Positions 33,557 through 43,570 of a stretch of 64,000 nucleotides of DNA are shown here, one piece after another; position 1 is the first letter of the stretch, and each line of letters begins with the position of its first letter. The translations under genes were made by a program, and so were the position numbers. Under the pieces are notes generated by a model. That model worked only from the letters and a program-made list of their open reading frames with translations, ran no database searches and was not told the DNA's origin. The stretch comes from Boseongicola aestuarii (GTDB taxonomy: Bacteria; Pseudomonadota; Alphaproteobacteria; Rhodobacterales; Rhodobacteraceae), in NCBI RefSeq assembly GCF_900184815.1, contig NZ_FXXQ01000002.1:372001-436000 (forward strand), read 5' to 3'.

Positions 33557-33999
33557 ACTGCAAATATCGCATCGAGGATCGCTTGAAGTGCTGCCGCGTC
33601 GCTTTCGTCAAACGCGGCGGGCAGATCGCTGTCGATATCAAACACGGCAATCAGGGCACCCTCACTGTTCTTGACGGGCAGGACCAACTCGGATCGGGTG
33701 CTGCTCGCGCAAGCGATATGACCGGGGAAGGCATCCACATCTCGCACGATCTGTGCTGACTCGGTACGCGCGGCTGCACCGCAAACACCTCTTTCGAAAG
33801 GAATTTCCAAGCATCCATGCCCGCCTTGGTAGGGACCCATCTTGAGAAGTCCCGGCGCAGTAACCCGGTAAAATCCCGTCCAATCAAAGCGCGTATCAAA
33901 GTGATGCACCTCGCAGGCGACAGTTGCCATCAAGGCAATGGTGTCAGTCTCGCCCTCACACAGGGCCGCGAGGCGTTGGCTGAGTTCACTGTATTCCAA
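33553..33999 (-). CDS. msrC: Free methionine-(R)-sulfoxide reductase (GAF-domain)
   Basis: A 148-residue single GAF-domain enzyme that reduces free Met-R-sulfoxide. The three family cysteines are all visible: GHGCLEIPFERGVCGAAA holds two (about residues 82 and 92) and FPGHIACASSTRSELVLPV the third (about 116), with FDWTGFYRV and VFDIDSDLPAAFDE bracketing the substrate pocket. These match the resolving and catalytic Cys of Escherichia coli fRMsr. First gene of a three-gene unit with the exporter and pseudouridine synthase; the ATG is at 33999. Confidence 0.9.
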   Translation of the reverse strand: MEYSELSQRLAALCEGETDTIALMATVACEVHHFDTRFDWTGFYRVTAPGLLKMGPYQGGHGCLEIPFERGVCGAAARTESAQIVRDVDAFPGHIACASSTRSELVLPVKNSEGALIAVFDIDSDLPAAFDESDAAALQAILDAIFAV

Positions 34000-34130
34000 G
34001 CGGGATCCCTTTTGCTTTGAGGCGAGACGTAAAATGCAAACAATACGCCTGAACTTTTCCGGGTTTGCTTACAGAATGGTAACCCCTTGCGTCTAGGTCT
34101 TACGAAATCTGTTAGGCGAGGGAAACACGC

Positions 34131-34475
34131 ATGGAAATGACACCGTCTGTTCACAAGGATTTTTTGGTGATTACCGTTGGCGAAAGCCGGATCGATGCGG
34201 CCGTCGCGATGCAGTTCAAGGAAAAAATGAAGGATCTGACGTCCGGCGCATCGGGTCGCGTTATCGTCGAATTGTCCGCAGTCAATTTTGTTGACTCAAG
34301 TGGGCTTGGCGCTGTCGTGGGCAGCATGAAGCAAATGAGACGTAAAGGAAGGATGGATCTGGTCGGGCTCAGCGCATCAGTCGAAAAAGTCTTTCGAATG
34401 ACAAGAATGGACTCGGTTTTCCGTATCTTTGGCACTCTGGGTGAAGCGACACAGGAATCCCTGAATGCGTCATGA
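34131..34475 (+). CDS. STAS-domain anti-anti-sigma factor (RsbV-like)
   Basis: A 114-residue single STAS domain: ITVGESRIDAAVAMQFKEKM, then VIVELSAVNFVDSSGLGAVVGS with the phosphorylatable Ser in D-S-S-G-L-G near residue 60, and a helix KVFRMTRMDSVFRIFG near the end. In RsbV/SpoIIAA systems this Ser is phosphorylated by the partner kinase. The kinase-like gene follows at once (its start is eight bases past the stop), making a minimal partner-switching pair. Confidence 0.9.
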   Translation: MEMTPSVHKDFLVITVGESRIDAAVAMQFKEKMKDLTSGASGRVIVELSAVNFVDSSGLGAVVGSMKQMRRKGRMDLVGLSASVEKVFRMTRMDSVFRIFGTLGEATQESLNAS

Positions 34476-34482
34476 TGCTGGG

Positions 34483-34983
34483 ATGAACCATGTTCGCGCG
34501 GACCCTCCGGCAACTGCTGCCGGCGGGGTCCTTTCGCGATCTGCCTTTCGCGCGACATTCGAAAACGTCAGATTGGCCATCGAAGATGCGATGTCCACGC
34601 TTGAACCGCTGAATCTTCCGGATGAAGAAAAGAGCTCGGTAGAGATTGCCTTGGCCGAAGCCCTGAACAACGTGGTCGAACACGCGTATCCGGACGGGAC
34701 ACCGGGGGACGTAAAGCTTGTGTTGCGCCACGGTCGTGCGGGGCTCTTGATTGAAATCCGCGACAACGGCAGACCGATGCCAAATGGGCGCACTCCAAAG
34801 GGGAATCATCCAACGGAAAACCACCCAAGTGATGAATTGCCAGAAGGGGGGTTCGGTTGGTTTCTTATCAGGGAGCTTGCTCGGGACCTAGTCTATGATC
34901 GCGAGAACGGTGAGAATTTCCTGATCTTCAGACTTGCAGTCGGGCGCAAGAACGCGCCGACCAAACCATCTCTTTCTACCTAG
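34483..34983 (+). CDS. Anti-sigma-type serine kinase / HATPase protein (RsbW-like)
   Basis: A 166-residue GHKL ATPase. The N box is EIALAEALNNVVEHAYP near 56-72, the G1 box is LIEIRDNGRPMP near 94-105, and a Gly-rich lid DELPEGGFGWFLIRELARDL near 119-138; these match the HATPase_c_2 family of anti-sigma kinases. It would bind or phosphorylate the STAS partner encoded immediately upstream. A variable loop (NGRTPKGNHPTENHPSDEL) is longer than usual. No sigma factor or PP2C phosphatase gene lies in the neighbourhood. Start at ATG 34483; an upstream TTG 34465 overlaps the STAS stop. Confidence 0.88.
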   Translation: MNHVRADPPATAAGGVLSRSAFRATFENVRLAIEDAMSTLEPLNLPDEEKSSVEIALAEALNNVVEHAYPDGTPGDVKLVLRHGRAGLLIEIRDNGRPMPNGRTPKGNHPTENHPSDELPEGGFGWFLIRELARDLVYDRENGENFLIFRLAVGRKNAPTKPSLST

Positions 34984-35257
34984 AAACTGCAAAGCCCATA
35001 GTATTTTGCCGCACACGACCGACCAAGTCTGAACGCCGGTCGCCTTTCTCTTGCCACAATTTTACCCAATTCCCGCCGTGAGAACCGTTCATTCAGTCCA
35101 GGTAGCTTCAAAGCTTCCCTCGGCGTCGCAGTATCACAGCCCCCACCCAGTGTGCGACGTCGAGGTGTTTTGACGCGGTCGCGAAACTTTCCAGCTATAT
35201 AATTGTATTCGCTGCCTGCTGGTTTACATTCCCGCAAAACAATAGTGATGGGGCAGA

Positions 35258-36838
35258 ATGCGCAATTTCCACAAACCAGGCCGCTCGTCGGTTTATGCCA
35301 CGAACGGCATGGTCGCCACGTCGCACCCACTCGCAGCGACTGAGGCACTTGCCATACTGCGCGATGGAGGCAACGCAGTTGACGCTGCAATCGCAGGTGC
35401 GGTTCTTCTTGGGGGTTGCGAACCGCATATGACTGGATTGGGCGGCGATTGTTTCGCGCTTATCAAGCCCGCGGGCAGTGAAAATGTCATCGCCGTCAAC
35501 GGATCCGGGCGCGCACCCAAAGCCACGTCACCCGATACCGTCAGGTCACAAGGTGTTTCGCAGATCGAACCAGGACACCCGGCCTCGATTACCGTTCCCG
35601 GAGCCGTGGATGCCTTTTGCAGAATGTCCGAGTCACATGGGCGTCTTGGACTTGACCGTGTGCTGGACCCCGCCATTCAATATTTTGAGCAGGGCATACC
35701 CGTGGCACCGCGGGTTGCGATGGATTTTGCGACGCTTGTCGACAATCTCGCACCGAGCGGAAAAGCTCATTATTTGTCGTGTGGACGCCCATTCGCTTTG
35801 GGTGAGCGTTTTGCGATGCCGGGTCAGGCCGAGGTTCTGCGGCGCGTTGTGAAGAACGGTCGTGATGCATTTTATACGGGCGACGTTGCAGAGGACATGC
35901 TGACCGCGCTGAATGGTATCGGAGCGGTCCATCAGCTGGAGGATTTCGCAGAAACACAGACCACCTTCGCGGATCCGATCAGCGGAAACTATCGAGGCAC
36001 CGACATCGTCGAGCACCCCCCGAATGGACAAGGCGCGACTGCAATTCTGTTGGCGAATATTCTCTCCGAATTCGATATTGCGTCGATGAACCCAAGCGGA
36101 ACGGAACGGCTGCACCTCGAGACAGAAGCGACCAAACTTGCATACAACACCCGCAACAGGTTCCTTTCCGATCCTGAGTATATGACCCGTCTGGACCACA
36201 TGCTAAACCCCAAAACCGGGAAATCGCTTGCGGCTTTGATCGATCCGAAAAAGGCCATGCCGGACCCTGCACCTCTAAGTGAGGCGGTTCACAAAGACAC
36301 TGTTTTGATCACGGTCGTTGACCGCGATGGAATGGCGGTCAGCTTGATTTACTCGATATTTGCGAGTTTTGGTTCCGGTGTCGCAAGCGACAAATTCGGT
36401 ATTCTGTTCCACAATCGCGGCAGCGGTTTCAACCTGACGCAAGGACACCCGAACGAGCTTGGCCCGGGCAAGCGCCCGCTGCACACCATACTGCCGGGCA
36501 TGACCCGAAAAAATGGTCGGATCGACATGACTTTTGGCGTTATGGGGGGCCAATATCAGGCGACGGGGCATTGCCATTTGATCTCGAACATCATCGATTT
36601 CGGGATGGATCCCCAAGCGGCCATCGACACACCGCGTGTCTTCCCCGAGGCCAAAGGCCTGCGAGTTGAAGGGAATCTATCTGAGGAAACACGGCAGGGC
36701 CTGATCGAGCGCGGGCACAGGCTTTATCAAGAAGCTGGCCCGATCGGCGGGGCGCAGGCGATCCAGATAAATCATGATACGGGAACCCTGATCGCAGGGT
36801 CCGACCCTCGCAAGGACGGCATCGCGGTTGGCTATTAA
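35258..36838 (+). CDS. ggt: Gamma-glutamyltransferase family protein
   Basis: A 526-residue Ntn-hydrolase. AILRDGGNAVDAAIAGAVLLG near 31-51 and HMTGLGGDCFALI near 55-67 begin the large-subunit region; the self-cleavage/nucleophile Thr is in HKDTVLITVVDRDGMAVSLI near 349-368 (canonical T-T-H-x-S-V-V-D reads T-V-L-I-T-V-V-D), and GSGVASDKFGILFHNRGSGF follows; VMGGQYQATGHCHLISNI is near 428. There is no obvious signal peptide, so it may be cytoplasmic, unlike classical periplasmic GGTs. Function would be transfer or hydrolysis of gamma-glutamyl groups, or cephalosporin-acylase-like chemistry. The 274 bases upstream hold no gene. Confidence 0.87.
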   Translation: MRNFHKPGRSSVYATNGMVATSHPLAATEALAILRDGGNAVDAAIAGAVLLGGCEPHMTGLGGDCFALIKPAGSENVIAVNGSGRAPKATSPDTVRSQGVSQIEPGHPASITVPGAVDAFCRMSESHGRLGLDRVLDPAIQYFEQGIPVAPRVAMDFATLVDNLAPSGKAHYLSCGRPFALGERFAMPGQAEVLRRVVKNGRDAFYTGDVAEDMLTALNGIGAVHQLEDFAETQTTFADPISGNYRGTDIVEHPPNGQGATAILLANILSEFDIASMNPSGTERLHLETEATKLAYNTRNRFLSDPEYMTRLDHMLNPKTGKSLAALIDPKKAMPDPAPLSEAVHKDTVLITVVDRDGMAVSLIYSIFASFGSGVASDKFGILFHNRGSGFNLTQGHPNELGPGKRPLHTILPGMTRKNGRIDMTFGVMGGQYQATGHCHLISNIIDFGMDPQAAIDTPRVFPEAKGLRVEGNLSEETRQGLIERGHRLYQEAGPIGGAQAIQINHDTGTLIAGSDPRKDGIAVGY

Positions 36839-36860
36839 CTGCACAGCCCCAGTGCAGGCC

Positions 36861-37187
36861 CTAGTTCAACTGAAAGTGCATCGGGTAGTGGCCGTCATCG
36901 AAATCACCGAAGAATTCGGGCAAATCCGGATGGTCCACCGGTTCCCCGGAATAGTCCGCCACGAGGTTCTGCTCGGATACATAGGCCACATAGTAGCTTT
37001 GGTCATTCTCGGCCAGAAGATGATAGAACGGCTGTTCTTTTTCAGGACGGCTGTCTTCCGGAATGGCCTCGTACCATTCATCAGAATTCGAGAACATTGC
37101 ATCCACGTCAAAGACGACACCGCGAAATGGATGCTTGCGGTGACGGACAACTTGACCCAATGCGTATTTCGCACGCGTTTTGAACAT
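36861..37187 (-). CDS. hspQ: Heat-shock protein HspQ (YccV-like)
   Basis: A 108-residue protein: KYALGQVVRHRKHPFRGVVF with the conserved G-x-V-V-R-H-x-x-x-P-F-R-G-V-V-F-D, DAMFSNSDEWYEAIP, PFYHLLAENDQSYYVAYVSE and QNLVADYSGEPVDHPDLPEFF. This is the HspQ/YccV domain, in Escherichia coli a heat-shock protein that influences DnaA stability and Lon specificity and was first called hemimethylated-DNA-binding. The minus-strand ATG 37187 begins the domain. Convergent with ggt. I see no clear RpoH promoter directly upstream. Confidence 0.9.
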   Translation of the reverse strand: MFKTRAKYALGQVVRHRKHPFRGVVFDVDAMFSNSDEWYEAIPEDSRPEKEQPFYHLLAENDQSYYVAYVSEQNLVADYSGEPVDHPDLPEFFGDFDDGHYPMHFQLN

Positions 37188-37266
37188 AACAAAACCCCCT
37201 GAAGCAGTAATAATCCTGCGGAACGGCCATGTCGAATATTTTGGGAAAATTTAAGGGAAACAGTCT

Positions 37267-38148
37267 GTGAACCTGGTCCTGACAGTGGCGGAAATCGTGG
37301 CACCAGTGTTCCTACTGGCCGCGCTTGGCTTTGCTTGGGTGAAGTTCGGGTATGAGTACCGGCTCGACTTTGTGACCAAGCTGGCGATGACCATTGGTGT
37401 GCCCTGCCTGATCTTTGTGACGCTGATGCAGGCGGACATTGAAAAAGACGCGTTGACTGCAGTCGCAGGGGCCACGATAGCGGCCTACTCAACTGTAATC
37501 ATTTCATTTTTTCTGATATCCTTGGCGTTCAAACTGGACATTCAGACCTTCCTGGCACCGCTGTCCTTTGGAAACACCGGCAACCTTGGGCTGCCGTTGG
37601 CGCTGTTTGCTTTCGGCGATCTGGGCCTTGGTTATGCGGTGGTCATTTTTGCCGTGATGGCGATTATCTCATTCACTTTCGGCATTTGGCTTGTCTCTGG
37701 CGGCGGAAATCCGCTGCCTTCATTGAAGGAACCTTTGGTCGGCGCAAGCATTGCAGGCGGCTTTTTCCTGTGGATGGGTTGGGAAACGCCGACCTTCATA
37801 ACCAATACATTGTCGTTGATCGGGCAACTCGGCATTCCCTTGATGCTGATCACTTTGGGCGTGGCACTGGCGAGATTATCTCCAAGCGGGATCGGGCGAA
37901 TGGTCTGGTTGTCGGGTTTGAAAGTGGTGCTTTGTGTCGCCGTCGCCTGGCCCATCGGGATTTGGTTCGAACTGAACGACGTGGCCTTTGCAGTCTTAGT
38001 ACTGCAAGTCGCAACGCCAGTTGCGGTAACATCCTATCTTTTGGCCGAAAAATATGGAGCGGACTCGGACTCGGTGGCAGGTCTGGTGGTGGTTTCAACC
38101 CTGATGAGCGTGGGGTTTTTGCCGCTCATCCTCGCTTTAGTGATCTGA
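37267..38148 (+). CDS. AEC-family transporter (auxin-efflux-carrier type)
   Basis: A 293-residue membrane protein with about ten hydrophobic segments: VAPVFLLAALGFAWVKF, FVTKLAMTIGVPCLIFVTL, IAAYSTVIISFFLIS, PLSFGNTGNLGLPLALFAFG, YAVVIFAVMAIISF, LGIPLMLITLGVALA, LLAEKYG. The half-broken helix motif FGNTGNLGLPLALFAFG and the C-terminal T-P-V-A-V-T-S-Y repeat are typical of AEC carriers of organic anions such as malate or malonate. GTG start at 37267. Divergent from hspQ. The substrate is not inferable. Confidence 0.87.
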   Translation: MNLVLTVAEIVAPVFLLAALGFAWVKFGYEYRLDFVTKLAMTIGVPCLIFVTLMQADIEKDALTAVAGATIAAYSTVIISFFLISLAFKLDIQTFLAPLSFGNTGNLGLPLALFAFGDLGLGYAVVIFAVMAIISFTFGIWLVSGGGNPLPSLKEPLVGASIAGGFFLWMGWETPTFITNTLSLIGQLGIPLMLITLGVALARLSPSGIGRMVWLSGLKVVLCVAVAWPIGIWFELNDVAFAVLVLQVATPVAVTSYLLAEKYGADSDSVAGLVVVSTLMSVGFLPLILALVI

Positions 38149-38225
38149 CAGTTGCACTTTCATCGTTCACAGAACGACGAAAATCAGGTATGCTGCTAGA
38201 AAATAACAAGACGAGCGATTGAGGC

Positions 38226-38813
38226 ATGAGCAGACCCCTTCGCGCCCTGGCATTACTATTGTTCGTCGCGGCCTGCGGCGGCGGCAATGACTATTCGGCG
38301 CCCAGAAATCTAGATAACGCCTGTTCCATTGTGAACGAACGTCCGACGTATCTGTCGGCGATGAAACGAACCGAACGTCGATGGGGCGTTCCTGTCGCTG
38401 TTCAAATGGCCACTATCTATCAGGAATCGAAGTTCATCGGAAATGCACGCACACCGGTTCAGTATTCACTTGGGGTTATTCCCATGGGTCGCCAATCGTC
38501 TGCATATGGATACAGTCAAGCGTTGGACGGCACGTGGGATGACTACAAAAAGGCGCGTGGAAGTTGGGGTGCGCGGCGTGATGACATCGATGACGCGACC
38601 GACTTTATGGGATGGTACTTCAACGCTTCGCAAGAAGAACTCGGGATCTCCTTGTCGGACACACGCAACCAGTACCTCGCTTACCACGAAGGCCGCACTG
38701 GGTACCGACGTGGAAGCTATCGCGCGAAAAGCTGGTTGCTGAAGGTATCCGACGACGTCGCATCGCGCGCCATTATCTACGATGCGCAATTACGATCCTG
38801 CGGCAAGGTCTAA
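38226..38813 (+). CDS. Lipoprotein with SLT (lysozyme-like) domain
   Basis: A 195-residue lipoprotein: signal peptide with lipobox V-A-A-C at about 14-17 followed by a Gly-rich linker. The domain begins AMKRTERRWGVPVAVQMATIYQESKF, whose Glu in IYQESKFIG is the expected catalytic acid of SLT-type transglycosylases; AYGYSQALDGTWDDYKKA is near 99-116 and NQYLAYHEGRTGYRRGSY near 153. Predicted to cut or bind peptidoglycan from the inner face of the outer membrane. It precedes convergent lolA by seven bases. Confidence 0.83.
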   Translation: MSRPLRALALLLFVAACGGGNDYSAPRNLDNACSIVNERPTYLSAMKRTERRWGVPVAVQMATIYQESKFIGNARTPVQYSLGVIPMGRQSSAYGYSQALDGTWDDYKKARGSWGARRDDIDDATDFMGWYFNASQEELGISLSDTRNQYLAYHEGRTGYRRGSYRAKSWLLKVSDDVASRAIIYDAQLRSCGKV

Positions 38814-38820
38814 CGCAATC

Positions 38821-39426
38821 TCAACCCCTCCGGTTGGTTTCTTCACGGTTGATATCGAATAGGCGTGCCGGAATCGGCGCGCCTTGTTCGAGTTGACCAA
38901 GAATGACAGTCGTCGTCGCGCCCTGCCCGTCGCGGATCACCCACTGACGAAGTTCAATCGGACCATCGGTAAATTTCAGCGCAATCGAGCCGTACTCGGG
39001 GTGTTCGGGATCTTGCGCGGTAACAAGCGTAGCGGTTCCATCAAACTCATGGCCGACAACCATATTGCGGCGGGCAAGATCCACATTGCGTTCAAGGATC
39101 AGGTTTAGCGGGGTGCGGCTCAGCGGATACCGCTCGGCAGTGCCGACGTTCGACTTGCCATCGAAAATTCCAACTTGTCCAGCACCGGCCATGACCAGAA
39201 GATCAGTTGGTGGATCGTACTCGAACCGCATACGGCCAGGGCGGCGAATATAGAGCGTTCCCGTTGCAAGCGTGCCGTCATCGTTGACTTGGGTAAAGGG
39301 CGAACGGGCGGTTTCGATCCCATTCAGATAGTTTGAGATCGCATTCAGCGAAAGCTGTTGTGCCAAAGCCGGACGCGCAGCGATGATGGCGGCAGCGCTG
39401 GACAAGAGAAACGTTCTGCGGTGCAT
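38821..39426 (-). CDS. lolA: LolA-like outer-membrane lipoprotein carrier protein
   Basis: A 201-residue periplasmic protein. The signal peptide is Tat-like (RRTFLLSSAAAIIAARPALA, cleavage after ALA). NAISNYLNGIETARSPFTQVNDDGTLATGTLYIRRPGRMRFEYDPP near 28-72 is the LolA core with the first strands, and YPLSRTPLNLILERNV and LRQWVIRDGQGATTTVILG continue the half-barrel. It would ferry lipoproteins from LolCDE to the outer membrane. Located just after ftsK, the usual Rhodobacterales order, so co-transcription is possible despite the hairpin between. Confidence 0.9.
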   Translation of the reverse strand: MHRRTFLLSSAAAIIAARPALAQQLSLNAISNYLNGIETARSPFTQVNDDGTLATGTLYIRRPGRMRFEYDPPTDLLVMAGAGQVGIFDGKSNVGTAERYPLSRTPLNLILERNVDLARRNMVVGHEFDGTATLVTAQDPEHPEYGSIALKFTDGPIELRQWVIRDGQGATTTVILGQLEQGAPIPARLFDINREETNRRG

Positions 39427-39506
39427 GATATGCCCTTTTTTGATGCTCGATCACGATATAGGGGCATCAGACGCATTGCGCCACTGCTAGGCAATATCAT
39501 GCCGTT

Positions 39507-39531
39507 GACAGGAGGCGACACGCCTCCTGTC
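39507..39531 (-). terminator. Strong hairpin between ftsK and lolA
   Basis: GACAGGAGGCG (39507-39517), loop ACA, CGCCTCCTGTC (39521-39531): a perfect 11-bp stem ten bases after the ftsK stop (minus). The following minus-strand bases lack a T-run, so it may attenuate or protect rather than fully terminate; on plus it is followed by GGTCTTTATT. Confidence 0.5.
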
Positions 39532-39540
39532 GGTCTTTAT

Positions 39541-42261
39541 TCAGGATTGTTCGGGCACCAGAATTTCGCGTTTGCCGACATGGTTTGCCGCGCTGACCAA
39601 CCCGCTGTCTTCCATCTGCTCAACAAGGCGCGCAGCCTTGTTGTAACCGATCGCAAGTTTGCGCTGGATATATGAGGTCGAGCATTTCCGATCCTTGATA
39701 ACGATCTGTACGGCCTGGTCGTAAAGCGCGTCCTCGCCCGTAGTGTTGCCACCAAGACCGAGAACCAGATCAATTTCGCTTTCGCTGTCCTCGTCTGGAC
39801 CGTCCTGCACATCCGAAACGTATTCCGGCATGCCGAAGCTCTTGAGGTGGTTGACGATTTCCTCGACTTCCTGATCTGAAACAAAAGGCGCATGCACACG
39901 TGTGATTTTCGCGCCGCCCGCCATATAGAGCATGTCTCCCATGCCAAGAAGTTGTTCGGCACCCATTTCTCCAAGGATCGTACGGCTGTCGATCTTGGAC
40001 GTGACCTGAAAGGAAATCCGCGTTGGGAAGTTGGCTTTGATCGTTCCAGTTATGACGTCCACGGACGGACGCTGGGTTGCCATGATAAGGTGGATACCTG
40101 AGGCGCGCGCCATCTGCGCCAGCCGCTGAATGCAGGCTTCGATCTCTTTGCCCGCAACCATCATGAGGTCAGCCATCTCGTCCACGATTACGACGATATA
40201 GGGCAACGTTTCGGGCGCGAATTCTTCTGTTTCGAAGACCGGCTCGCCAGTTTCATCATCAAAGCCGGTCTGCACCGTACGGCTGAACATTTCGCCCTTT
40301 TTCAGAGCATCTCGCACCTTGCCGTTGAAGCCCTCGATATTGCGGACATTCATTTTCGACATCTTGCGATAGCGTTCCTCCATTTCCCCGACGACCCACT
40401 TCAAGGCGACAACCGCTTTCTTGGGGTCGGTGACGACGGGTGAAAGAAGGTGTGGGATGCCGTCGTAAACCGACAGTTCCAGCATCTTCGGGTCGATCAT
40501 GATCATCCGGCATTCTTCGGGTGTCAGCTTGTAGAGCAAGCTGAGAATCATCGTATTGATAGCAACGGACTTGCCAGAACCGGTCGTACCCGCGATCAAA
40601 AGGTGAGGCATTTTCGCAAGGTTCGCGACAACCGGGTCGCCACCGATGTCCTTGCCAAGCGCAAGCGGAAGACGGTGGTTGCCGTCGCCGTAGTCCCGAC
40701 CCGAAAGCAATTCGCGCAACACGACCTTTTCGCGGTTTTCGTTCGGAAGTTCGATGCCGATGACAGAACGCCCCGGCACTGTGGAAACACGGGCAGAGAG
40801 CGCCGACATCGAGCGTGCGATGTCATCGGCCAGTCCGATCACGCGGCTGGCTTTAAGACCCGGAGCAGGCTCGAGCTCATACATCGTAACGACAGGACCA
40901 GGGCGTACGCTGACGATCTCGCCCTTCACGCCATAGTCATCCAGCACGCTTTCCAGCATCCGCGCATTCTCTTCCAGGGCTTCATCCGAAAGATGGTGGC
41001 GTTCAATCACTGCCGGGTCGCTCAGAAGGCTCAGCGGAGGAATCTCAAAATCGGTTTCGCTGCCGTCAAAGTTCAACTGTGGTTGCGCTTCAGCCTTTGC
41101 GCGCTTGGAAGGCGCTGGCTTTGCGGTCTTGTGCTGGACCATAGGCCGCGAGGAATGAAAACCGCCGCCCGGCTCGTGTTGCGTAACCACCAGTTCAGGC
41201 TCGGGCAATTCGCGCATCGAAAGGTCATCGGCGTATGTCGAAAGCTCACCGAACTCGTCCAGCATGACCGTGCGTGGCACTCCACCGGCGACCAAAGGCG
41301 GCTCTTCGCGCAGACCATCCGGGCGACGGACGCGTGAATTAACGGCCGCAGTCACCCGAGCGCTCAGGCCTTCCGCGCCGGAAGGCAACTCCTGCTGGGG
41401 CGTCTCGACCGGGGACTTTTTCTTCATAAGCGAGGGAAGTCTGCTCAATAGCCCGGACTTGGCGGCGACAGGCGCGCCTTCACGGTAAGCGCGCGTTGCG
41501 CGCAGAACCGCAGGGCTGACATCGGAGGCTTCAACTTCCGGCAGAGTCTCGGGTAGTGCTCGACGCTCGGCAGCTCGGCTACGGGCGTCAGCAGCCATGC
41601 GAAGTCCACCAACGGCACCTCGCCCAAGGGCTGTCATCACCGTTGCATAAAGCAGGATCACGCCGCCCAGAAGATAGCGCGCATAGGTCCAAAGCTCGTC
41701 ACGGGTGAAACCCAGAACAAAGCTGCCCATCGCAATAGCGCCGGCAAATAGAACCAGCGCCATGATCTTGAGGCCTGTGCCAGGCGCAACTGGCAAGACA
41801 CCAAGGATTGCGCCCAGAACCGTGTCGCCAAACAAACCGCCCAAGCCAAATGAATGGACCCAGCTTGCTCCCGGAATGTGGGTCGAGGCATATACCGCGA
41901 CTAAGGCGACACCAATCGGTGCGAAGATGAGCCGCGAAATCGCGCGCTCTTCGCCATAATGGAACAGAAAGCGCATTCCCCAAACGCCAAGAATGGCGGC
42001 AATTGCCCAGCTACCGTATCCGGCAATCACATAGAGCGGCGAGGCAATCGCGGCACCCACAGGTCCGAGGAAATTGCGGGCGGGTGCATCGGTTGCATTC
42101 AACCAGTTCGGATCGTCCGGCGAATAGGACCCAAGCATCAAGGCCGCCAGCATTGCCAACCCGATCAGTGTCAGCCCGACGAGTTCCTTGCCACGGCGCT
42201 CGATGATCGCCTGTGTGTCGCTGTCGAAGAGCGGGTCACGCTGCCTTGTCTGAAACGCCAT
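39541..42261 (-). CDS. ftsK: DNA translocase FtsK
   Basis: A 906-residue septal DNA translocase. Four membrane segments occupy about residues 27-200 ([59 protein letters not shown]). A low-complexity Pro/Glu-rich linker follows (200-400), then the beta and alpha motor domains with Walker [15 protein letters not shown] near 560 and Walker [14 protein letters not shown], and a C-terminal gamma winged helix ([21 protein letters not shown]) that reads KOPS-like sites. Linker is short for FtsK (many are longer). ATG 42261 opens the conserved part; a longer frame to 42330 is not convincing. Follows the aminotransferase gene, 13 bases apart. Confidence 0.95.
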   Translation of the reverse strand: MAFQTRQRDPLFDSDTQAIIERRGKELVGLTLIGLAMLAALMLGSYSPDDPNWLNATDAPARNFLGPVGAAIASPLYVIAGYGSWAIAAILGVWGMRFLFHYGEERAISRLIFAPIGVALVAVYASTHIPGASWVHSFGLGGLFGDTVLGAILGVLPVAPGTGLKIMALVLFAGAIAMGSFVLGFTRDELWTYARYLLGGVILLYATVMTALGRGAVGGLRMAADARSRAAERRALPETLPEVEASDVSPAVLRATRAYREGAPVAAKSGLLSRLPSLMKKKSPVETPQQELPSGAEGLSARVTAAVNSRVRRPDGLREEPPLVAGGVPRTVMLDEFGELSTYADDLSMRELPEPELVVTQHEPGGGFHSSRPMVQHKTAKPAPSKRAKAEAQPQLNFDGSETDFEIPPLSLLSDPAVIERHHLSDEALEENARMLESVLDDYGVKGEIVSVRPGPVVTMYELEPAPGLKASRVIGLADDIARSMSALSARVSTVPGRSVIGIELPNENREKVVLRELLSGRDYGDGNHRLPLALGKDIGGDPVVANLAKMPHLLIAGTTGSGKSVAINTMILSLLYKLTPEECRMIMIDPKMLELSVYDGIPHLLSPVVTDPKKAVVALKWVVGEMEERYRKMSKMNVRNIEGFNGKVRDALKKGEMFSRTVQTGFDDETGEPVFETEEFAPETLPYIVVIVDEMADLMMVAGKEIEACIQRLAQMARASGIHLIMATQRPSVDVITGTIKANFPTRISFQVTSKIDSRTILGEMGAEQLLGMGDMLYMAGGAKITRVHAPFVSDQEVEEIVNHLKSFGMPEYVSDVQDGPDEDSESEIDLVLGLGGNTTGEDALYDQAVQIVIKDRKCSTSYIQRKLAIGYNKAARLVEQMEDSGLVSAANHVGKREILVPEQS

Positions 42262-42274
42262 GCTTACCTGTTCC

Positions 42275-43453
42275 TTACCTGTAGATGCAGTCGCGGAGTG
42301 CCTCCAGTCCGCGCTGCAATTCTTCTTCATTCAAAACCATCGCCACACGTATGTAGCCTGCGCCGGGGTTTTCCCCGTCCACTTCGCGAGACAGATATGC
42401 ACCGGGCAAAACCCGCACGCCTGTTTCGCGCCAAATCTTAATTGCTGCGGTTTCTCCGTCATCCACCGGAAGCCAAAGAAAAAAACCAGCTTCAGGAGAG
42501 GCACAACCGTCGATGCCTTTGAAAACCTTGTCCGCTATTGTGTATTTTGCCTGATAGCGCGCGCGGCTTGCGTCCACATGCGCTTCGTCCAGCCAGACCG
42601 CCGTCGCCGCTTTCTGAAGCGGCAATGGAAGGGGTGTGCCCGCGTAGGCGCGCAACTGACGAATACGCGCAATGGAAAGCGGGCCGCCAGCCACAAAACC
42701 TGACCGCAGTCCCGGCAAGTTCGAACGTTTCGACAGCGAGTGAAAGACCACTACCCGCTCGGGATCCGTACCCATCTCGGCTGCCATCTGAAGCGCTCCG
42801 ACCGGGGCCTCCTTGCGCCAGACTTCGGAATAGCATTCGTCTGCAAAAACGCGAAAATCGTGCTTTTCAGCCAAAGCAAAAAGTGTGCGCCAATAATCAC
42901 GATCCGCCACGGCGCCTTGCGGATTGGACGGCGAGCAGACGTAAGCCACAGCCACGCGGTCCAGCACGGACGCTTCGAGCGAAGTGAAATCGGGAAGGAA
43001 TCCCGTTTCTCTGGTACAAGGCAAAAAGACGGGCTCGGCACCGACCGACAACGCCGCAACCGCATAGACCTGATAGAACGGATTTGGCACCAGAACGACG
43101 GGCTTTGCGCCGTTCTTGGTCTCGGGGCAAAGCGCCATCATCGCATTGTAGAGCCCCTCGCGCGTACCGTTCAGCGCCATGATCTGTTCTGACGGAATCC
43201 GCGCATCATAACGACGCAACAGCCATCCGCTGATCGCATCAAGCAGTTCGGGCATGCCCTCATTTGGGGGATACTTACCAAAACCATCCGTGTTGGCGGC
43301 AATCACGTCAGCCACGAAACCGGGGAATTCATGGCGCGGCTCGCCGATGGTCATATGCAGCACGTCACCGCCGGGCGGATGCCCGTCCAACAACGCCCGC
43401 AGACGCGGGAACGCATATTCCGGTAGGTTCGAAAACCGCTCGGGAAACACCAT
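42275..43453 (-). CDS. Class I/II PLP aminotransferase (DapC-like)
   Basis: A 392-residue fold-type-I aminotransferase. [18 protein letters not shown] near 35 binds the ring, [16 protein letters not shown] near 60, [15 protein letters not shown] near 93, and [19 protein letters not shown] near 122; the Schiff-base Lys is in [19 protein letters not shown] near 228-246 and the substrate Arg in [14 protein letters not shown] at the C-terminus. It groups with N-succinyl-diaminopimelate aminotransferases (DapC), so a role in lysine/peptidoglycan precursor synthesis is likely but not certain. GAGG five bases upstream selects ATG 43453 rather than 43525. Ahead of ftsK in the same orientation. Confidence 0.85.
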   Translation of the reverse strand: MVFPERFSNLPEYAFPRLRALLDGHPPGGDVLHMTIGEPRHEFPGFVADVIAANTDGFGKYPPNEGMPELLDAISGWLLRRYDARIPSEQIMALNGTREGLYNAMMALCPETKNGAKPVVLVPNPFYQVYAVAALSVGAEPVFLPCTRETGFLPDFTSLEASVLDRVAVAYVCSPSNPQGAVADRDYWRTLFALAEKHDFRVFADECYSEVWRKEAPVGALQMAAEMGTDPERVVVFHSLSKRSNLPGLRSGFVAGGPLSIARIRQLRAYAGTPLPLPLQKAATAVWLDEAHVDASRARYQAKYTIADKVFKGIDGCASPEAGFFLWLPVDDGETAAIKIWRETGVRVLPGAYLSREVDGENPGAGYIRVAMVLNEEELQRGLEALRDCIYR

Positions 43454-43570
43454 AACTGCCTCAATACCGGGATCATTTTGCCCCGTTTTGCGGTAAGTTA
43501 GCCCATCACAGGCCAAGTGGTCCACTGTGAAGACGCCTATTGCAGGCGTGCCGTGCGGAAAATGTGTCTT

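Noticed and set aside
34980-35257. Minus-strand frame tail (LKLPGLNERFSRRELGKIVA...) in the gap upstream of ggt
   Set aside because: Somewhat protein-like but its beginning lies antisense to ggt and it has no start or motif. At most a remnant.
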